A stretch of DNA of 64,000 bases from Euleptes europaea. Its lineage: Eukaryota; Chordata; Lepidosauria; Squamata; Sphaerodactylidae. The notes under the pieces are model-generated. The model saw nothing but the letters and a program-made list of their open reading frames with translations. It did no database searches and was not told the DNA's origin. The DNA lies in contig NC_079315.1 in the NCBI RefSeq assembly GCF_029931775.1, positions 114,510,274 through 114,574,273 of the forward strand, in the 5' to 3' direction. Below are positions 11,714-22,460 of this stretch, in pieces (positions within the stretch are counted from its first letter, which is position 1; each line of letters opens with the position of its first letter). Made by a program: the position numbers and the translations under genes.

Positions 11714-12195
11714 TGACCTGGCTAGCCCTATCTTATCAAATCTCGGAAGGGAAGCAGGGTTGGCCTCGGATGGGAGACCACCAGGGAAGTCCAGGGTTGC
11801 TGCGCAGAGGCAGGCAATGGCAAAACCTGTATGCCCTGACCTGGCTGGCCTAGACTAGCCCGATCTTGTCAGCTCCAGCAAGCTAAGCAGGGTCGGCCCT
11901 GGTGAGTGCTAGGATAGGAGGCCACCAAGGAAGTCCAGGGTTGTTACGTAGAGGCAGGCAATGGCAAACCACCTATGTTCGTCCCTGTCCTGACCTGGGT
12001 GACCCAGGCTAGCCGACCTCATCGGTTCTCAGAAGCTAAGCAGGGTTGGTCCTGGATGATACTTGGATGGGAGACCACCAAGGAAGGCCAGGGTTGCTAC
12101 GCAGAGGCAGGCAATGGCCAACCACCTTTGCTCTTCTCTTCCCTTGAAAACCCTACAGGGTCTCCATAAGTCAACTGTGATGAAGATAGAGAAGT
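11714..12195 (+). mobile_element. Three 5S-SINE heads in tandem
   Basis: Three successive 5S-like heads start at about 11714, 11829 and 11988, each with a gctaagcaggg-like box (first one gggaagcagggtt) and a tgggagaccaccaNggaa-like box. Only the last has the full SINE tail (ccttgaaaaccctacagggt). It could be a multimeric SINE transcript or nested copies. Confidence 0.88.
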
Positions 12196-12295
12196 GTAGC
12201 CAGGATTCCAGCCTCAATCTGCAGTCGCTGTTCTTCTGCAGCCCTCTGTTTAGTCGTGTTTCCCGGGAAGTAACTGCTGCTTCCAAGGGCACCTA

Positions 12296-12451
12296 GCACT
12301 TTCACACATGCCGAATAATGCACTTTCGGTCCACTTTCAATGCACTTTAAGGATCGTTTGCAAGTGGATTGTGCCATTTCACACAGTAAAATCCAGCTTC
12401 AAAGTGGGTTGAAAGTGCCTTATCCAGCATGTGTGAACGTGCCCCTAGGAA
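12296..12451. mobile_element. Palindromic MITE, family B
   Basis: Left arm cactttcacacatgccgaat, ggtccactttcaatgcactt; right arm aaagtgggttgaaagtgcct, tatccagcatgtgtgaacgt. Confidence 0.9.
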
Positions 12452-13689
12452 TGCAATCTGAATCAGGGTCTGCGATGTTCCTACTCTGAACTACTTTTTC
12501 CCTTCTAATACCGGTCCGATTCTTGCTTATTAATACTGCTAATATCCTTAGTTTGAGGGTGGGGGTACGGGGAGGATAGAGAAATAATTCCTAGTTGCTG
12601 TAATCTGAACATGCCTTCCAGTGCAATTTTAGCAATACTTTCCCGGGAGGAAGCTCCAGGGTGTAGACCGGCTTGACACAGAGAGACTACTGGTTAGCCA
12701 GTCTTTAATGGTGAATTATTGCTCCGCTTCCGTTTTTAACCATCTGGTCCACGTGTATGACTATATACGTGTATATAATATCTTACGTGTGCAGACGCAG
12801 TAATTGCTGGCATCGAGGGGGGTGGGATCACTCTTATTTGTCCTTCCCCCCAGTTGTGGAGCCCTTGCCTGCCCCTGTTTACACTCGAGGAGACAGCGGG
12901 TGAATTCAGCGGGCCTTACTTTTTGCGTGAATGCCAATAGAATTGCGGTCGTAACCATTAGGGAAGACGGCTTGCCTGTCGTAAGGAGCAGCGAGCCCTT
13001 AAATTCACTGAGGGGGGCATTTTAAGTGCGGGTGTGAACGCACCCTGGGCCCCGATCCTACGCCGGAGCCCCACACGCTTCTAACATGGCAAGCTTGAGC
13101 TGCAATTTTTATTTTATTTATATAACTGGAAGGGGTCGCTTGTCAACGTCTTTTTTTCTTGAAAGCCTCTTCCCTTCAATTGAGTCGTGGCGTTTCCCTG
13201 CGGGCGCTTGCCCTCCCGAAGACCTCCCGCGGCCCCAATCCTGAGCGTATGGGCAGTTTTCGCACCCCTTAAACAATCACTACAAAGACCTCCCGGTCCA
13301 CGCGTGTCTCTCCCAGTTCTGGGGGGGAGGAGAGGAGAACTCCCCTTTCTCGCCAGACCCAGGCCAGAGAACCCCCACGCCACCATCTCAACCTATGGCC
13401 CCGATCCCTCTCGTTTCCAGGAAACTTACTCGGAGGAAATCCACCTTCCCAACGCCCACATTTCAGGCTGCAGTCCTAACGCCGCTTGCCAGAGAGTTAG
13501 CCTTATTAACAGTGCGATCCTACGCAGTTTAAGCCTATTGAAACCCACGGGCTTCGACTTGAGCGACTCTGCCTAGGATTGCGCTGAGGGTCACATGGGA
13601 CTGACTTCCCCAAAGCCCTGTTCAGGACTGTATCTCCCTCCTCCTTGGGTTGGAGGAGAATACTTGAATTGTACTGTATAGTGGAGGGT
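12452..13689. other. Unique CpG-containing DNA upstream of the island
   Basis: No interspersed repeat except pieces of the 'agtaagtcc/aatcctatgc' type at 13420-13600. Scattered CpGs throughout. No gene seen. Confidence 0.35.
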
Positions 13690-14244
13690 GGGCGGGCGTG
13701 TGGCTGAGTGGTAGAGCATCTGCTTGGCATGCAGAAGGTCCCAGGTTCAATCCCTGGCATCTCCAGTTAAAGAGACTAGGCAGGTAGGTGATGCGAAAGA
13801 CCTCCACCTGAGACCCTGGAGAGCCGCTGCCGGTCTGAGTAGACAATACTGATGGACCAAGGGTCTTATTCAGTAGAAGGCAGCTTAATGTGTTCAGGGG
13901 AGGGGCTGTGGCTCAGTGGTAGAGCATCTGCAGAAGGTCCCTGGTTCAATCCCCAGCATCTCCAGTTAAAGGAACCAGGCAAGTAGGTGATGTGAAAGAC
14001 CCCTGCTTGAGACCCTGGAGAGCCATGGCGTAGGGTTGTGGCTCAGTGGTGGAGCATCTGCTTGGCGTGCAGAAGGTCCCAGGTTCAATCCCCGGCATCT
14101 CCAGTTAAAGGGACTAGACAAGCAGGTGATGTGAAAGACCTCTGCCTGAGACCCTGGAGAACTGCTGCCAGTCTGAGTAGACAATACTGACTTTGATGGA
14201 CCGAGGGTCTGATTCAGTATAAGGAAGCTTCATGTGTTCATGTG
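13690..14244 (+). mobile_element. Three tRNA-Ala SINEs in direct tandem at the CpG-island edge
   Basis: Copies at 13690-13898, 13899-14024 (its head lacks part of the anticodon region and its tail is cut at gagaccctggagagcc) and 14030-14244. Each has gtggct(c/g)agtggt, ggttcaatccc and gatgtgaaagacc or gatgcgaaagacc. The CpG island starts right after the third copy. Confidence 0.9.
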
Positions 14245-14249
14245 ATCCT

Positions 14250-15000
14250 GTCCGCTCCATCCTTCAAAGACAGAAGGATCGGGATCCCAAGGCACCGCTC
14301 TAGTCGCTTGGCTTTGCTATGACCCCTCCAAGCCGAGCATTCCGGCTCAAGGGCTTGAAGGACCGCCGCCGAACGCCAACGCCGCCCCTCCTTTGCGCGA
14401 GGTTTCCCTTCCTTCGGTGGGGAAGGGGGGGGAGAGGCGGGCGGTGACGTCACTGTGCCCACTGGGTGTCGTCCTTTCGGTCCGCCGGAGAGTTCCGCGG
14501 CAGAGAAAGAGAGATTGCGCCGGCCCGGCCGGGGGGAGAGCCGCTCCGGCCGGGAACTGACCGACGCTTCTGTCCGCTTGCCTCCAGAGCCTCCCCTGGT
14601 GGTTAGTCGAGCCAGAAACCCCGCCGGGAGAGTTCTCCTCGGATGTAAGGCGGCGGCCCGGGGCCGCTCCCCCCTACCCGGCGGATGCGGCGCAAGATGC
14701 CGGCGTGAGCAGCGGCCGGGATCCAGGAGGTAAACGGATGGCTTTTCGGTGGTGTCCGCGGTCCTTTTGGATTTGCGCCGGGGTGTGCCTGCTTGCGCCG
14801 GGGTGTGCCCCTCAGCCTGGCGTGGGCGAGGGGGCCCGGCGGGGACGGCGCCCTTAGCCCTAGGGGGGAAAACCCCATCTGAAACAAAGCGAGGGAATGG
14901 ACGACTCAATGGAGCCTCCATGTCCCATGGCAGTATATCTACGGGGACCGGACCGCTGGGGATGAACAAGCCGTGCCCTGCTTGCGGGCTTCCTAGAGGT
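14250..15000 (+). promoter_or_regulatory. CpG island, candidate SKOR2 promoter and non-coding exon 1
   Basis: A dense run of CpG-rich, repeat-free sequence is strongest at 14350-14850. It contains a perfect CRE palindrome TGACGTCA at 14445-14452. A donor-like site, CCAGGAG|GTAAAC, lies at 14729/14730 and could close a non-coding first exon. The large SKOR2 exon opens with a splice acceptor, so an upstream non-coding exon is expected, and this is the only strong CpG island upstream in the window. The link to SKOR2 is inferred. It could belong to another transcript in either direction. Long open frames here (287 codons on - and 187 on +) are what GC-rich DNA gives by chance. Confidence 0.5.
14445..14452. 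promoter_or_regulatory. CRE palindrome (CREB/ATF site) in CpG island
   Basis: The perfect 8-mer TGACGTCA lies in unique CpG-island sequence. Full CRE sites of this kind are typical of TATA-less CpG promoters. TGACGTCA-like strings also occur inside the (TTTACC)-tailed SINEs elsewhere in the window, but this one is not in a SINE. Confidence 0.55.
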
Positions 15001-15220
15001 GCTGGTGTTCTTCCTCCCTTTTCCTTCTGTCTCTTTTTTTTCCTGGTCTCCTGGTGTATAACCGGGGTGGGGCGGAGATCTCTCTCCGTTTCCAAGGCCA
15101 CGATCCGGCGACATTTCCAGGAATTAGGACCTCCTCCCAGTAAGTTACGGGGCGCGGACGGCTGCCTGCCACAGACCCCTCCCTGTCCAGTCGGACCTTT
15201 TCTTCTGAATCCGATTCGGG

Positions 15221-15247
15221 TGTGTGTGTGTGTGTGTGTGTGTGTGT
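15221..15247. repeat. (TG)n microsatellite
   Basis: About 13 TG units, downstream of the CpG island. Confidence 0.97.
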
Positions 15248-15432
15248 TTAAAAACCGCAGTAGGTGGAGTCAAGGGGATCTGGTCCCCACTGACATTCGA
15301 GCTGTAAGTTGAGCACTGCTTGTGATCGACAGGGATCTCCTTTTCCGGGAAGCGCCGAGGGTTCGGTTCCTTCCACCTCCAAAGCGTTCTAGGACCGAGA
15401 GTTGGGTAAACGGGTCGGAGTGCGGTTGAGTT

Positions 15433-15645
15433 GTACACATGACGCTGCCTCCTACTGAATCAGACCCTTGGTCCATCAAAGTCAGTATTGTCTACTCAGA
15501 CCGGCAGCGGCTCTCCAGGGTCTCAGGTGGAGGTCTTTCTCATCACCTACCTGCCTAGTCCCTTTAACTGGAGATGCCAGGGATTGTACCTGGGACCTTC
15601 TGCACGTGAAGCAGATGCTCTACCATTGAGCCACGGCCCACGGTG
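15433..15645 (-). mobile_element. tRNA-Ala-derived SINE
   Basis: Reverse copy from catgacgctgcctcctactg to tctaccattgagccacggc. Confidence 0.9.
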
Positions 15646-18099
15646 GATCGGGGCCTTCACCCTGCGTGGAGAATCGCGCCTGTTTCCATATCATGCGACG
15701 GTGGTCATTCGGGGTTGTTTAACCCCGGATTGACCCAGAGGAGTAATTTCTTTCCTCGTAAAGAAGCGGAGTGAGATGGGTTTGCGTGGAATCGTATCGG
15801 GATCCTGCTGTAGGGTTCAGCTGGTTGTAGCTGGGGACTCGGGTTAGGGAAATCTCTTCTGGTCCTGGTCCTTATTCCGGAATGACAGTTTCCATTGGAA
15901 ACCGGTTTAAACAGATTCCGGGATCTTCGAAGTCGGGGGAGGGGGGGGAGTTACAGAGGGCCCTCTTAACCACACGTCTGTACTGGTCGTGTAGTCAAAT
16001 TCTTCCTGCAAGACTACACCAGAGTAGGGCCAGGCTACTCCGGGGCAGGAAAACCAGGATTTATTCCCGGGTAGATAGCAATCTATGTGGATTCGAAAAT
16101 CCCAATCGACCGGGCTCGGAGGATGCAAGCTTAACGCTTCCTTAAAGAGGAAATAAACCGGCCTGAGCTCCAGCGCACACTTGACCTCAACATATTTAGG
16201 GTGGGAGCGCGGGGGTCTAAAATCTGGATTAAAAAAGCAAAACGCCGAATTTGCGATCCACAAAGCTGTTCTGCCGGAGGCGTTGCAGCCCTATGGACCG
16301 AACGCCCTTTCCGCATCCGAAGATTTTCCTTAGCCGTTCCTATAGCAGCCTGTGCGACTGGAAAGCTTTCCAAGGCCGCTTGGGTTCGGCGCAAAGAGTT
16401 TCCTGAGGATCGGGCCCTCAAATGCAACAGGAGTCTCTTTCACCCCTGCAACCCCCCACCCACCCCCCACACAAACACCAGCCTAACTTGGAAAATACTC
16501 CCTACGGATTTCATAAGAAACTTGCAAGCCAATGGATAGCGGCCGAAATCCGCTTCAACTCCGGTTTTAAGGCGCTCTTCTCCTTTCTACGTGCGCAACC
16601 CGGCCCTATCCGGCCGAATCTAAGAGCGGGGGGGGGGGTGTTTCTGGTTATTGTTTGGGCTCAATGAGGCCATTTCGACGCTGTGTGGTTTATATTCGAC
16701 CTAAGGGGAGGTCGCAGATCCCCAAGGGAAGGGCGTCTGTTAGTCGAAGGGGAAGGGGAATCGTGTCGGTATTTTCTTTTTTGTTTCACAGAATCCAGGG
16801 AGATATGGGTCATTTATGCCCGGCAGGTTTTTGCCTTGGAATTGCTGCTCTCTAGATGCACATTCCCCCCATCCCAATTCTCAAAACTCAACCATAAGCC
16901 CCCATGCAGTTTTTAGAATTGGGATGGGGGGAATGTGCATCTAGAGAGCGGCATATCCAAGGCAAAACCTCCCATGCATGAGTGGCCATGGGCTATAGAG
17001 TCCAGCTCCAAGATCACTAGCAAATCTTCTGAAATCTCTGAGAATTCCAGATTAAAGTCCTTTGTGGGAATCGCATTTTGCGCTGCCGTTACCCAGCCTT
17101 GCGTTTTTAATACCTTGGATCCATAAAAACAAAATGTTCAGGATTGTGGCTGTCCCGTAATTGGTAAGCTTCCCGGTTATACCGGATGCTGCGGGAATGG
17201 TAAGAAAAATCTAGCAAAAAGGGGCTTTTAAAAAAAAATGGATATAAGAAGCATGGTGCTATTTCTTTCCTGAAACTCCCGCCCCCGCAGTAATACATTA
17301 GCTCTTCGCTGGTTTATTGGAACTTTTCACTAGCTAGCAATCTCTTATCAGTCCTTGTTAAATGTCTTGCTGCCAGTTAGAAGGGAAACAGCTTATTTCT
17401 TTCTAATTTTGCCAGTAATTTAAAATATAATTTCCTTTAATTAAAACAAAACAGGAAGAATTCTGTGTAACCCGAAAATTCGTACTGGAATCATTGGCTA
17501 GTCCTAGGAAAGACATTAAGAGAGTAATCTTTAAAAGGTCTACTCAGAGGTAAATCCCATATTATTCAATAGGTCTTACTCCCAGGAAAGTGTTTTTAGG
17601 ATAGCGGTCTAATTTACTGGCCCTTTCCATCCTCTTACGGGCAATCTTAAGTCTTAACCAGTTCACACGTGCACACCACCAGTTGATTGGTCTACACTCG
17701 AGCTCTGCCCGCAAGTGAATGATTACCGCGGGAACAGCGATCATTTAAATGTGTGAAGTGACCCGTACAGCTATAGCGTCGCTTCATCCCGCCTTCGATG
17801 CGTGGCTTTCCCCATGGGCCTGTACAATTGCGGGTCACCGTGGAATTGGGTTAACCGAGGAAGGACAGTCACGTGTGAATGCAGCCTCAGTGTGCTGAAC
17901 GTGTAGAATAAGTTCGTTTTGGAGAACACTGCATTTGAGCTGATGAGAAGTTCTCGCCCCGGTGTTAGAACCGTGAAGATCCATCCACACAGCTCGATCT
18001 GGTGGAAAACACGTATCTGTGAACTAACCTTCCACTCAATGAGTCTGAAACAGTCTCAGTCTACAAGAATCAGAGGTGTCTTCAGACTCCGGCCTGCAT
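15646..18099. other. Unique CpG-containing DNA 3' of the island
   Basis: Apart from one palindromic MITE (16812-16985) this 2.4 kb is repeat-poor. Homeodomain-type words cluster at 17400-17460 (cagtaatttaaaatataatt, tttaattaaaac). If exon 1 is in the island, this lies in intron 1. No coding signal. Confidence 0.35.
16812..16985. mobile_element. Palindromic MITE, family A
   Basis: tcatttatgcccggcaggtt and ctctctagatgcacattccc on the left pair with gggaatgtgcatctagagag and caaaacctcccatgcatgag on the right. Confidence 0.9.
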
Positions 18100-18356
18100 C
18101 CATTCTAACCAGTTTAGAAGATCGGAGCTTTAGTTGGGCGGCCAGGGAAAGACACTCTGCACATTCCCAGAGGCAAAGCCACAGGTTCCATCTGAGTATT
18201 CCACTCCCCAATAGAACTGAAATAGATTGCCATTCTAACCAGTTTAGAAGATTCCGGCTTTAGTTGAGCGGCTAGAGAAAGACACTCTGCACATTCCCAG
18301 AGGCAAAACAATAAGTCCCACTGCGTACTACCCCTATAAAACTGAACTAGATTCCG
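18100..18356. repeat. 130-bp tandem duplication upstream of SKOR2
   Basis: Copies at 18100-18229 and 18230-18356 share ccattctaaccagtttagaa, gctttagttgNgcggc and agacactctgcacattccca at a fixed 130-bp offset. The second half of the unit is more diverged. It lies in otherwise unique DNA. Confidence 0.88.
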
Positions 18357-18822
18357 GAGCTTAGTGAGCTCAAATTTAAAAAAAAAAAAAACACCTCCCT
18401 GTTTATTCTGAACTGGGGGCGGGGGGAGGTCCTTCCTCTTTTCCTGAACTCCTGGAGCTGGGATGAATTTTCCAGTCTACGAGAATCCTTTTCCTCCTCG
18501 CCTCGTAGGAAGGCGACCTGAACCCACTTCCAAGATGCGTACAAGAATCGTCCCTTCGGAATAGAAGAAACTGCTGATCTGGACCCGAGGAAGCAAAAGC
18601 GATCAATTCTTGCAGAGAACTCCGCGTCCCTTCCCCGTCCACCTTCGGGGGACGTCTTTCCTTTCACAACCTCTCCAGCTGCTACGAAATGCGCTCGACT
18701 GGAGAGGCCGGTTCAAGGCGGGCTTTCTTTGCAGCGGCCTCCTTAGAATGGCAGTGTGGGGTTGTTTGGAAGACCCCCCCCCCTTTTCCAACACACAAAC
18801 TTGATTTTTGATTTGACAGCGC

Positions 18823-19388
18823 AATGTTGGAAGGCTTTAAGAGGGGAGTGGACATGTCCATGGAGGAGAGGGCTATCCCAGGCTGCTAGTCCAAATGGAT
18901 ACTAGTCATGATGCAGACCTATTCTCTCCCGGATCAGAGGAGCACGCCTATTATCTTAGGTGGTATGGAACACAGGCAGGATAATGCTGCTGCAGTTGTC
19001 TTGCTTGTGGGCTTCCTAGAGGCACCTGGTTGGCCACTGTGGGAACAGACTACTGGACTTGATACGCCTTGGTCTGATCCAGCAGGGCCTTTCCTTAAAT
19101 TCTTATAGCTTGGAATGCTTTAAGAGGGGAGTGGACATGTTCATGGAGGAGAGGGCTATCCGTGGCTGCTAGTCCAAATGGATACTAGTCATGATGCATA
19201 CCTATTCTCTCCAGGATCAGAGGAGAATGCCGAATATATTAGGTGCTGTGAAACACAGGCAGGGCAATGCTGCTGCAGTCGTCTTGTTTGTGGGCTTCCT
19301 AGAGGCACCAGGTTGGCCACTGTGTGAACAGACTGCTGGACTTGATGGGCCTTGGTCTGATCCAGCAGGGCTTTTCTTATGTTTTTAA
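18823..19388 (+). mobile_element. Two tandem CR1 3' ends
   Basis: Copies at 18823-19108 and 19109-19388 both read ggctttaagaggggagtgga (or tgctttaag), actagtcatgatgca, gcacctggttggccactg and ggtctgatccagcagggc. They lie in direct orientation, so the pair may be a local duplication or two insertions. Confidence 0.85.
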
Positions 19389-19649
19389 TCCTAAACAGAC
19401 TGACTACAGCCCAAACCCTTTGGAATCAACAGCATTAGATCAGAGCAGACCAGCTCTGCCTAGTACTACACTGATTTTTTAATCCCATTGCTAGGTGCTT
19501 AGGTGGAGATTTCATCCTGTTAACACCATCTTCACTTACAAGAGTCAGAGTGGATGAGACACCCTGATCTAATGGAGGGGGAAATGCTTAAGAGCAAGAA
19601 GAGCTGGCCAAAAGTGGAAAGGCCTGTTTTTAACTCGACCTGTGCAGAT

Positions 19650-19752
19650 CAATTTTAAGTATCTGGGAGAGGGTAGTTGTGAATTTCCTGCGTTGTGCAG
19701 GGGGTTGGACTAGATGACCCTTGGGGTCTCTCCCAGCTCTGTTTCTATCGCA
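19650..19752 (+). mobile_element. CR1 3' terminal fragment
   Basis: The stretch gggagagggtagttgtgaat, ctgcgttgtgcagggggttg and gactagatgaccctt is the usual CR1 3' terminus. No 5' part is seen. Confidence 0.7.
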
Positions 19753-20035
19753 TTTAAACCATATGTTTTCTGTGAGAGATGTTTTATCCATTAGGCAAAA
19801 TGCACAAAAAGGAGGGGATGTTATTTTGGAGGAGAGGAGGGCTGTTGTCTTTCTGAACACTCCCCCCCAGGAACAAAAAAAAAGTTCCTTAGGTATAATA
19901 AGTTAGGTCTTTAGGGTGGGGGTTGTGCCAGACTTTTCTTTCTTGTGTTCTAGGCTGCGGGGCTTCTGTATGGAATGTCATTCTGGGATTAATTTTGTCA
20001 CGGGGGAGCATTCCAGTGTTCAGTTCACTCCCCCA

Positions 20036-20232
20036 GGTTAGCTAACTCTGGGGTGGGAAGGAGATTTGGGGTAGAGCCTGGGAACAGTAGAGTGAGAGGG
20101 AGGGGATGGAGCTATGCAGGGCTGTTGACGTCTACAGAGTCCAAGTTCCTTCATGCCTGCCTGCCTGCCTGCCTGAAGAACAATGTAAATTCCGGGAGAA
20201 CTCCAGGCCCTACATGGAGGTTGGCAATCCCA
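20036..20232. mobile_element. MITE, 'TAGGGTTGCCA' family, diverged
   Basis: aggttagctaactctggggt to tggaggttggcaatccca; carries a (CCTG)n expansion at about 20154-20174. Confidence 0.7.
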
Positions 20233-20308
20233 GTTCCTCTTTACACTTCCACCCTGAAGGGATGGAACAGGCGTGCTTCTGAGTAGAATACCTCTTCAGT
20301 CAAGTGTC

Positions 20309-20403
20309 CTTCCTTCCTTCCTTCCTTCCTTCCTTCCTTCCTTCCTTCCTTCCTTCCTTCCTTCCTTCCTTCCTTCCTTCCTTCCTTCCTTCCTTCCTTC
20401 CTT
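20309..20403. repeat. (TTCC)n microsatellite
   Basis: About 24 perfect TTCC units, next to a Sauria SINE. Confidence 0.98.
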
Positions 20404-20404
20404 T

Positions 20405-20712
20405 AGAAAGCCAGTGTGGTGTAGTGGTTAAGAGCGGTGGTTTGGAGTGGTGGAGTCTGATCTGGAGAACCGAGTTTGATTCCCCACTCCTCCACATGAG
20501 CGGTGGAGGCTAATCTGGTGAACTCGATTTGTTTCCCTACTCCTACACACAAAGACAGCTGGGTGACCTTGGGCAAGTCATACTCTCACAGCCTCACCCA
20601 CCTCACAGGGTGTCTGTTGTGGGGAGGGGAAGGGAAGGTGATTGTAAGCCAGTTTGATTCTCCCTTAAGTGGTAGAGAAAGTCGGCATATAAAAACCAAC
20701 TCTTCTCCTTCC
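20405..20712 (+). mobile_element. Sauria SINE after a TTCC microsatellite
   Basis: Full-length copy from agaaagccagtgtggtgtag to cggcatataaaaaccaactc with a ttctcc/ttcc tail. It lies directly after the (TTCC)n run at 20309-20403. Confidence 0.92.
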
Positions 20713-21411
20713 TTCCTTCCTTTCTTCCTTTTCCTCCCCCCTCCTTCCTTCCTTCTTCTTTATCTGGAGCTGATTCATAACAAACCTCTTAGTGCTCCAT
20801 TGCTGTCAATATTCAACCCTATTGCTGCCTGTGTTCTGCACCTATCCCACTCCTGCCAGTACAGTTAGGTGTTAAGGATCCCTCCATTAGGGTGATGGGG
20901 AGAACATAGTTTAGGCAAAGTAATAAAGATGAATAATAATAACGTCTGTGCCAAAGAAACCCTTTCCACCCCCCAAAACCCCATCCCGCTTAATTCAATT
21001 ATTTATATTTCATTCAAAGGTATGCAAAACTTAGGTAGATGTATTTAAGTTATTTTGCTTCTGTTGATCATAGAAGAGGTAAAGAAACGCAGGGAAACTC
21101 TGCCCCGTAAAAACCTGATTCAGCCTCCCCCTCTTCTGAGATAAGCCTGCCCAAACACACACACACAGGAAAAAAATGCCTGCCATCCATAAGGACTAGG
21201 AACCTGCTAAGATGGATGGCAGGCTGGCATTCCCTGGATGTTGAATGCATTTTCAAGCATCCAGTACCATGTGTGTTTCTGCACAGGGGTGAAATTGTGA
21301 GAGAGATACTGAGATATTGCATCGAATAGATTTCTGAGTAAACATTCAGACACTATTAAACAGGAAACACCATTCCCCATTGACAAGTGTCTTTAGTTTT
21401 TAAGAGTGGCG

Positions 21412-21513
21412 ATGGAATCCTACGAGGATATTCCTGCAGAGGAACAAGATCTCACCGCACCAACCCAGAATGATAATCCTAGCACTGAATCTGCAGCTCA
21501 GACTGGAATTTAG
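21412..21513 (+). other. Short open frame of unknown nature
   Basis: 33 codons with stop: MESYEDIPAEEQ...STESAAQTGI. It is acidic and Pro/Thr/Ser/Gln-rich, lies in unique DNA (20880-21560), and is preceded by an acceptor-like tctttag at 21389-21395. I do not recognise it. It may be chance or a terminal exon of an unseen gene. Confidence 0.2.
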
Positions 21514-21565
21514 CACCTACCTAGTGATTCCTGGCTTATTTCCAGGCGATTTTTCCATTATGTTG

Positions 21566-21812
21566 AGAGCTGGTGTGATGTAGTAGTTAGAGGGTCAGGA
21601 AGGATCTGGGAGGCCCAGGTTCAAATCCCCACTCTGCCATGGACGCTCATTGGCTGTCTTGCAGATCATCATATATTTTCAGTTTAAACTACCTCACAAG
21701 GTTGTTGTGAGGATAAAATGAAGGAGAGGAGAATCATATAAGCTCTTAACCACTACACCACGCTGGGGTGGGGATTCAAACCTCAGTCCCCCAGATCCAA
21801 GTTCAACAGTCT
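21566..21812 (+). mobile_element. tRNA-derived SINE followed by a reverse SINE fragment
   Basis: agctggtgtgatgtagtagt, gcccaggttcaaatccccac and gttgttgtgaggataaaatg form one copy. 21748-21810 (ttaaccactacaccacgctg, ccccagatccaagttcaac) is a short reverse piece of a related SINE. Confidence 0.75.
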
Positions 21813-22383
21813 GTATAAAGTTAGCATGCATGAATTAACTGTCATGTATCTGTTTCGTGGCTTCATACGTGCTTCGTTTTACTTAACCTTTGGGCTTACT
21901 TCTATGCAGACACATCCGGGAGTATTCTGCTGTGATGGAGAGCGGATTGTGCAAACTGGCTCTGTAGGGAGGCATTTTGTCTGCAGTGGTATGAATGTTT
22001 TATTTGTGGGATTTTGATCTGTGATGGTCCGTTCAGTGCTCAGGCACAAACTGTCCAATCAGGAGAACCCAAACAGAGTCTATGTTGATCCCATGTTGTT
22101 GCCTATAATTCATAGGATTGTCTCCAGGGGACTTTGGACAGGGTCTTTCTCTCTCCCCCCTTTTTTATTTGCTATTTTACAATTATTAAAATTCCTACTT
22201 ATGTTTGAAAAGTAGTAAGGTTTTAGTCCTCAGTGAGACATTTGAAAAGAGAGTTGAAAATCTGCTAAAACATTGTCATAGCCATCCCTACCCCTATTTT
22301 TTTTGGTCAATGCCCATTATTTCAATTGGGCCTTCATTCCTTGCAACGCACCAAATGTGGGTTTGTCCAGTGGCCAGTCAGGA

Positions 22384-22460
22384 ACTCCAGAGTCAGTCAA
22401 AGGTCATTTATGCATGGGAGTTTTACCTGAGGTTTGTTGCTGGCTAGACCCACACTTTCC
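22384..22460. mobile_element. Palindromic MITE, family A, left end only
   Basis: ggtcatttatgcatgggagt, tgaggtttgttgctggctag, cccacactttccag. The right arm is not found; the next 300 bp contain the direct repeat ctgctttgtaattggct (about 22523 and 22742), possibly part of a larger relative. Confidence 0.6.

Noticed and set aside
11714-12195. Possible 5S rRNA genes in tandem
   Set aside because: Only the internal promoter region resembles 5S rRNA. The ends are SINE sequence, and the boxes are mutated.
10394-14244. Possible genuine tRNA-Ala genes
   Set aside because: The A and B boxes are always followed by the same ~130-bp SINE body and lack a proper tRNA acceptor stem; these are SINE heads.
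14238-15312. Long open frames in the CpG island (287 codons on -, 187 on +)
   Set aside because: No recognisable domain and Arg/Pro/Gly-rich composition; the + frame runs into a TG microsatellite. They fit chance in CpG-rich DNA.
20309-20403. Regular short units that might suggest an array of functional repeats
   Set aside because: Simple (TTCC)n microsatellite without spacers; no CRISPR-type structure anywhere, as expected in vertebrate DNA.
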